Source: Deltaproteobacteria bacterium | GTDB lineage: Bacteria; Myxococcota_A; UBA796; UBA2385 | Assembly: GCA_016845285.1 (NCBI GenBank) | Contig: JAERSX010000849.1 | Coordinates: 1-5,264 of the forward strand | DNA: 5,264 bases | Reading direction: 5' to 3' | Part shown: one piece after another, positions 1-5,264 of the stretch | Layout: the number at the start of each line of letters is the position of its first letter | How positions within the stretch are numbered: position 1 is the stretch's first letter | Program-made: the position numbers and the translations under genes | Notes under the pieces: generated by a model | What the model saw: only the letters and a program-made list of their open reading frames with translations | Database searches by the model: none | What the model was told of the DNA's origin: nothing

Positions 1-364
1 GTGTGCTGGCGACGGCGACCTCGGCGGCAGCAGGCTCGGGCGAGGGGGCGGAGCCGCGAAGCAGGCTGGAGGCCAGGAAGAGGAGCTCCTGACGGCCAGC
101 CTCGTCGGCAGGCGGGGGAACGGCCAGGCGGTGCGTGGCGCCCTGGTCATCCTGTACCAACAGCGTCCAGCTTGGAGAGCCCGCGACCACCACGATCCAT
201 GGACCGTTCCCGGGGGGAGCGAGCACATGACCACAGAGCCCCAGGGGCGACTGCCAGACCTGTGGATCCTCCGTCGGCGGAAGAGACACCGGAGCCGCCC
301 GAGCGGACGCGGTGCTGGCGAACCAGATCCCGACGGCAGCTGCAGCTGTTCTCATCCCTGGCAC
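1..364 (-). CDS. Exported protein of unknown function, 3' end beyond the window
   Basis: An uninterrupted minus-strand frame runs from a GTG at 364 (or an ATG at 355) to the window edge, giving about 121 residues with no stop. Numbered from the ATG, residues 1-20 are a classic cleavable signal peptide: MRT, a hydrophobic AAAAVGIWFAS core, then ASARA with cleavage after Ala18 or Ala20. The mature part has a single Cys (41), a hydrophobic strand WIVVVAG at 53-59, a WTLLVQDDQG strand-turn at 63-72, then a Pro-rich stretch and a likely helix, RQELLFLASSLLRG (88-101), followed by a Pro/Ala-rich segment that looks like a linker. I do not recognise a family; the visible part may be an N-terminal domain of a longer secreted or periplasmic protein. 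It lies 48 bases after the cysteine-rich lipoprotein gene. The signal peptide makes this frame more credible than the Arg-rich frame on the opposite strand. Confidence 0.75.
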   Translation of the reverse strand, partial: MPGMRTAAAAVGIWFASTASARAAPVSLPPTEDPQVWQSPLGLCGHVLAPPGNGPWIVVVAGSPSWTLLVQDDQGATHRLAVPPPADEAGRQELLFLASSLLRGSAPSPEPAAAEVAVAST

Positions 365-369
365 GACGC

Positions 370-376
370 CCTCTTT
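370..376 (-). promoter_or_regulatory. Ribosome-binding site deciding the GTG start of the exported protein
   Basis: AAAGAGG on the minus strand ends five bases before GTG at 364..362. The in-frame ATG at 355..353 would sit 14 bases from it, too far for normal initiation, so GTG is preferred. Confidence 0.5.
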
Positions 377-412
377 CGATGACTCATCATGCCCTGGTGG
401 CACGCCGCTTGT

Positions 413-1108
413 TCAGTAGCAGGCTCCGCTGCTGACCCAGCTCACGTCCTCGGGGGGACCGTCCTCACTGGAGGTGGGGCTGTTGGTGCCCCGTGCCCAC
501 TCGGAGCGGCCCTTGTCCCAGTCGTCCCAGTCGGAGTCGAAGTTCACCATGTAGACGAGCGAGGCGTCATCGGGGTTGCGGTCGCCGAAGGAGTTGTGGG
601 TGTCGAACATGATCACCGCGTTGAAGACGCCGCTGTCGTTGCCCTTGTCGTTGAGCGTGCTGGTCCAGCCATAGCCACAGTCCTGCACCGTGTGAGTGCG
701 CTCCACCCGCCAGATCTGCTCGCACGTGGTGCAGTTGAAGGTGTCGACGTTCCACTCGGTCTCGGGCTCGCCCACGAGCTCGAACTCGTCCACGCACCAG
801 TCCTTGTCTTCGTCGAAGACCCAGAACTGCTCGGTGACCTCGATGCCGGTCTCGGTGCTGGCGCCCCAGGCGAGCTTGTAGACGATGATGTCGTCTCGGC
901 TGTCGCAGGTGTTCATGGAGCAGTCCCAGATCAGCTCGTACTCCTCGGGCGTGCCATCGGGACAGTTCTGATCCTCGGGCCAGTCAGTGTCCTCGGCGCC
1001 CTCGCCGGTGTCGTCTGTGCCAGCCACGGTGCCGGAGTCTCCGGCTGCATCCTTGTCTCCGCACCCGGCAAGGAGACCGAGGCAGATGGAGATGGTCGTC
1101 ACGCGCAT
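413..1108 (-). CDS. Acidic cysteine-rich lipoprotein of unknown function
   Basis: Predicted lipoprotein of 231 residues. Residues 1-15 form a short signal peptide ending in a good lipobox, LLAGC, so Cys16 is the lipid anchor. Residues 17-48 are a flexible Asp/Gly/Thr-rich tether (DDTGEGAEDTD). The rest looks like one compact domain with eight cysteines at 49, 63, 68, 105, 126, 129, 144 and 230, enough for four disulfides, including a CTTC pair at 126-129. Acidic clusters (DEDKDWCVDEFE at 99-110, DSDWDDWDKG at 191-200) and many Trp residues are notable, and the former could bind metal. I do not recognise a family. A fold stabilised by disulfides outside the cytoplasm is inferred from the even cysteine number and the lipobox. 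The start is supported by a consensus ribosome-binding site. The following gene begins 48 bases after the stop in the same direction, so the two may be cotranscribed. Confidence 0.9.
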   Translation of the reverse strand: MRVTTISICLGLLAGCGDKDAAGDSGTVAGTDDTGEGAEDTDWPEDQNCPDGTPEEYELIWDCSMNTCDSRDDIIVYKLAWGASTETGIEVTEQFWVFDEDKDWCVDEFELVGEPETEWNVDTFNCTTCEQIWRVERTHTVQDCGYGWTSTLNDKGNDSGVFNAVIMFDTHNSFGDRNPDDASLVYMVNFDSDWDDWDKGRSEWARGTNSPTSSEDGPPEDVSWVSSGACY

Positions 1109-1113
1109 GGAGG

Positions 1114-1119
1114 CCTCCT
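1114..1119 (-). promoter_or_regulatory. Consensus Shine-Dalgarno (AGGAGG) of the cysteine-rich lipoprotein
   Basis: AGGAGG lies five bases before the ATG at 1108 on the minus strand, fixing that start. Five of its bases are part of a ten-base palindrome, GGAGGCCTCC (1109-1118). The arms are adjacent with no loop, so they should not fold on themselves into a hairpin. Confidence 0.85.
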
Positions 1120-1154
1120 GGAAACCTAGGGTCCCCCATGCACATGCTGCCGTC

Positions 1155-1183
1155 GAGGCCGAGGCGTGTCAGGTACTTGTCAA
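1155..1183 (-). promoter_or_regulatory. Weak candidate promoter upstream of the cysteine-rich lipoprotein
   Basis: A perfect TTGACA (1183..1178, minus strand) lies in the gap at 1109..1197, about 70 bases before the ATG at 1108. The expected -10 position 17 bases on reads GGCCTC, which is not AT-rich, so support rests on the -35 match and location alone. No hairpin terminator is seen in this gap, so read-through from the upstream genes is equally possible. Confidence 0.2.
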
Positions 1184-1197
1184 GCCGTCGTGCAGGC

Positions 1198-1355
1198 TCA
1201 GTAGTCGCTCAAGGCGAGGCCCAGCAGGAGCAAGCCTGTGGCGATGGCGGCCAGACGAAGCCAGATGGACTGGCGCGAGGGCACGCCGGGACCGCGGCGC
1301 TGCGCACCCCGCCGCCGGACACCTCTTGGGGTGCTGGTCGGCGGGGGCTCGGGGC

Positions 1356-1365
<10 letters not shown>
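1198..1365 (-). CDS. Possible small single-pass membrane protein (55 aa), GTG start
   Basis: This frame begins at a GTG overlapping the last ten bases of the lipoprotein gene (GTGGCAGTAG) and ends at TGA. The product would have a Pro- and Arg-rich N-terminal half (residues 1-33, including RRRGAQRRG) followed by one strong hydrophobic helix at 34-52 (WLRLAAIATGLLLLGLALS) and a short SDY tail. Positive charges before the helix favour the N-terminus staying in the cytoplasm. For: the overlap with the upstream stop, a clean membrane helix, and G or C at most third codon positions across the helix. Against: only a weak ribosome-binding site (GAGATCGA), small size, and GC-rich antisense or off-frame reading, which often gives Arg/Pro-rich sequence. 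It does not match a family I recognise and lacks a MYXO-CTERM or PEP-CTERM sorting motif. Confidence 0.4.
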
Positions 1366-3109
<1,744 letters not shown>

Positions 3110-3110
<1 letters not shown>

Positions 3111-5264
3111 CAGAACTCTCCCCGCAGGCCGAGCTGGAAGAAACGCGGGCTCTGGCGTGCGATGGTCTGGCCGAAGAGGATCTCGCCGTCGGCGTCGGTG
3201 TAGGGCTCACCCGAGGGGGTGTCGGCCTCGGTGGACACTGCGGTCGTGGTGCGGGTGTTGAAGACGTTGAAGCACTCGACCGTGAGGTCCCAGCTCGTCC
3301 GTCCCTGGGCGATGGTGAAGCCGCCCTTCAGGTCTGTGCGGGAGTAGGCCGGGAGGCGCCAGCTTCCGTCGATGCCCTCGCGGTAGGTGTACCAGCCGCC
3401 GTAGTAGTCGTTGTAGTAGACCGGGCGGTAGGGGAAGCCCGAGCTCATCTGGAAGTTCCAGCCGAAGAGGAAGCCGAGGGCTGTCTTGTCGTTGAGCTGC
3501 CAGGCGTGGGCGTCTCTGTAGGAGCCGGCCATCTTGACGTTGTGGGGCACGTCGTACGGCATCAGCCCCACCTCTTCGTCGTGCTGGGTGGGGATGTCGA
3601 AGCCAGCCGACGCCAGACCCTGGCCGATGTCGTCGCGTGCGCGGCCATAGGCCCGGCTCCAGGTGTACGAGCTGAGCATGCCCCACTTGTCGTCGAACTG
3701 CTTGTTGGCGGCGAGCTCGAGGGCCGTGTACTCGACGTAGGCTTCGTCGGGCGTGCGCATCCGGTAGTAGGTCTCGCCCGTGCCGTCGCGGCTGCCGATG
3801 ACCTGGGTTCCCGCATCGTTCCAGATGAGGTTCACCTCGTCGTCTTCCCAGAGGTTGCGGGCCCTCTCGTAGGTGAAGGTGCCTTCGAGGCTCCAGCCAC
3901 CGCCCACGTCGCGGGCCAGGCCGATGTCGATCTCGTCGCTCACCGGCACGAGCAGGTCGTCGTGCTGGAGGAAGTCGCTCTCGGCCGAGTAGCTGGGCAC
4001 GGAGCTCCAGTCGTCGTCCTGAGCCGACCAGTCGAACACCTGCACGCCGTTGACGCCCTTGGCCAGGATGCTTGAGATCTCGAGGAAGCCCGAGTCGTAG
4101 AAGCGCCCGTAGTAGGCGTGGAGGCGGGTGCGGCCGTCGCCGGTGAGGTCGTAGGCTGCGCCGAAGCGGGGGCTCAGGGTGATCGCCGGGTCGTAGATGA
4201 CGGTGCCCTCGTTGTCGAGGAAGCGCGCCTTGTCGAAGCGGAGGCCCGGACGGAAGGTCAGCCGGCTCGTGGGCTGCCAGACATCCTGGATGTACCAGCT
4301 GAGCAAGGTGCCCCGCAGCGGGGTCTCGGTGTCGTCGTAGATGACGATCTGGGCTGGGGTGTAGCCGTCGAAGTTGGTGGGGTCGCCGTCGTGGTTCCAG
4401 TACTCGATGCCGTTCTCGAGGCCCGGGTAGCTGGAGACGGAGTCGAGGATCTCTGCCTGCAACCCAACCTTGGCCTGGTGCTCGCCCAGGAAGCTGAAGA
4501 AGCGGGTGGCGCTCGACTGCACCGCGTAGCGGTTGCGGCTCGTGTAGTAGGCGTAGGGGTAGGGGCCCCAGCTGAAGCCGTCGGGCTGGTTGGGGAACCA
4601 GGCGCCCTGCTCCGGCTCGAAGTCGATGGTGCAGAAGCCACGGTCGTCGTAGTCGCTGCCGCCGCAGTCCTGCCACTGCATGGGCCGAATGCGCAGGTAG
4701 CTCGAGGCGGCGTAGATCTGGGTGTCGACGACGGTGGCGGCGTCAGGGGTCCAGGTGTGGCCCAGGCTTCCGAGCCAGCCGCCCTGCTGCCACCAGAGCT
4801 CGGCGTTGGGCATCGTGTAGATGCTGCGGTCGGCGTTGTCGATGTTGGTGGGGTCGAGCTGGCCCTGGATCCAGATCTTGTGGGCGTCCGCTGGCCGCCA
4901 GGTCAGCTTGCCGAAGACGTAGGCGCTGCGCCAGGTCTCCGACTGCATGGGGTACTCCTCGGGGCGACCGACGTCCTCGGGCACCAAGGCGGTGCTCACC
5001 TGGTTGTTGAGCTGCAGGCCCGTGAAGAACCACAGCTTGTCCTTGATGATGGGGCCGCCCAGGTTGAGGGCGAGGCTCTGGGACACGCTGGGCGGGGTCT
5101 CTTCTGCTGAGATCTTGCCGTCACCGTCGGTGTCGTACTGCTCGATCTCCTCATCGAGGGGCTTGTAGATCTCGAGGGCGGCGCTGTTGTAGTGGAACTG
5201 TGCGTCGCCTTCGAAGGAGTTGCCGCCCGACCGGGTGACGATGTTGATGGCACCACCCATGGAC
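3110..5264 (-). CDS. Oar-like TonB-dependent outer-membrane receptor, 5'-truncated by window edge
   Basis: Outer-membrane beta-barrel protein expected to move a substrate across the outer membrane using TonB energy. The frame stays open through the window edge, so the signal peptide, the probable carboxypeptidase-regulatory-like domain and most of the plug are missing. Numbering from the first visible Met (base 5260), 716 residues remain. Residues 1-14 (GGAINIVTRSGGN) are the end of the plug. Residues 67-79 (LGGPIIKDKLWFF) are a hallmark of Oar-like receptors. YIQDVW at 323-328 and FNVFN at 664-668 are typical barrel segments, and the chain ends in Phe (GLRGEF), the usual outer-membrane assembly signal. 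An EF-hand loop sits at 43-54. Cys199 and Cys210 could form a disulfide in an outer loop, and an aromatic-rich loop lies at 611-626. Known relatives include Myxococcus xanthus Oar, linked to development and protease secretion. The substrate here cannot be read from sequence. The stop overlaps the next gene's start. Confidence 0.95.
3118..3123 (-). promoter_or_regulatory. Ribosome-binding site of the PPC lipoprotein, inside the receptor gene
   Basis: On the minus strand GGGGAG lies seven bases before the ATG at 3110, within the last codons of the receptor gene. Together with the TGATG stop/start overlap it supports this ATG and implies translational coupling of the two genes. Confidence 0.6.
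5099..5134 (-). other. EF-hand-type calcium-binding loop within the TonB-dependent receptor
   Basis: The twelve residues DTDGDGKISAEE match the canonical EF-hand loop at every ligand position: Asp at 1, 3 and 5, Gly at 6, Ile at 8, Glu at 12. The loop lies between the first barrel strand after the plug and the strand holding the LGGPIIKDK motif. In Oar-like receptors that segment is an extracellular loop. Calcium binding is inferred from the motif. Whether the flanking residues form the usual helices is uncertain. Confidence 0.75.

Larger units (their letters stand above)
1109..1197. other. Intergenic gap between the small-protein candidate and the cysteine-rich lipoprotein
   Basis: If the small GTG-start frame is rejected, the gap extends to 1355 (247 bases). 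It contains the TTGACA element, the consensus ribosome-binding site and the GGAGGCCTCC palindrome. I see no terminator-like hairpin followed by a T-run, no RNA gene and no repeat array. Confidence 0.6.

Noticed and set aside
1..435. Plus-strand open frame of 144 codons at the window start
   Set aside because: The product is Arg/Pro-rich with no domain, while the opposite strand encodes a signal peptide and a coherent protein in frame across the same bases.
1109..1118. GGAGGCCTCC palindrome as a hairpin hiding the ribosome-binding site
   Set aside because: The arms are directly adjacent with no loop, so an intramolecular hairpin is not feasible. It is likely a by-product of the AGGAGG motif.
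4118..5110. Plus-strand open frame of 330 codons opposite the receptor
   Set aside because: The receptor on the minus strand has clear conserved motifs over the whole span. The plus-strand product is a Val/Gly/Ala-rich shadow without recognisable features.

Overview
The window is a GC-rich segment in which every gene I can support lies on the minus strand, so transcription runs from high to low coordinates. An Oar-like TonB-dependent receptor, acidic Asp/Gly-rich lipoproteins and a PPC-type domain together suggest a member of the Myxococcota or a related deltaproteobacterial lineage. The very acidic lipoproteins would fit a marine or salt-tolerant host. The taxonomy is inferred from style, not from a marker gene.

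Layout in transcription order. (1) >5264..3110: the 3' part of an Oar-like TonB-dependent outer-membrane receptor. It starts in the plug domain and carries a textbook EF-hand loop in what should be the first extracellular loop. (2) 3110..1356: a 584-residue lipoprotein whose start overlaps the receptor's stop by one base (TGATG). It has a beta-rich N-terminal half, an Asp/Gly linker encoded by a GC-rich triplet tract, and a C-terminal PPC-like domain. (3) 1365..1198: a possible 55-codon GTG-start membrane peptide overlapping the end of gene 2. (4) 1108..413: a second acidic lipoprotein with eight cysteines beyond the lipidated one and a very strong ribosome-binding site. (5) 364..<1: the N-terminal part of an exported protein with a signal peptide, running off the window. 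It has no stop inside the window and is easily lost under a spurious plus-strand frame.

Every predicted product is exported or membrane-bound, so the segment reads as a cell-envelope cluster. Receptor and lipoprotein are almost certainly translationally coupled. By analogy with SusC/SusD-type pairs, a receptor working with a surface lipoprotein is the most interesting hypothesis, although this lipoprotein shows no SusD similarity that I can see. The substrate is unknown. Genes 4 and 5 may belong to the same transcript or have their own promoter in the roughly 90-base gap at 1109..1197. There are no RNA genes, mobile elements or CRISPR arrays. The long plus-strand open frames are antisense shadows.
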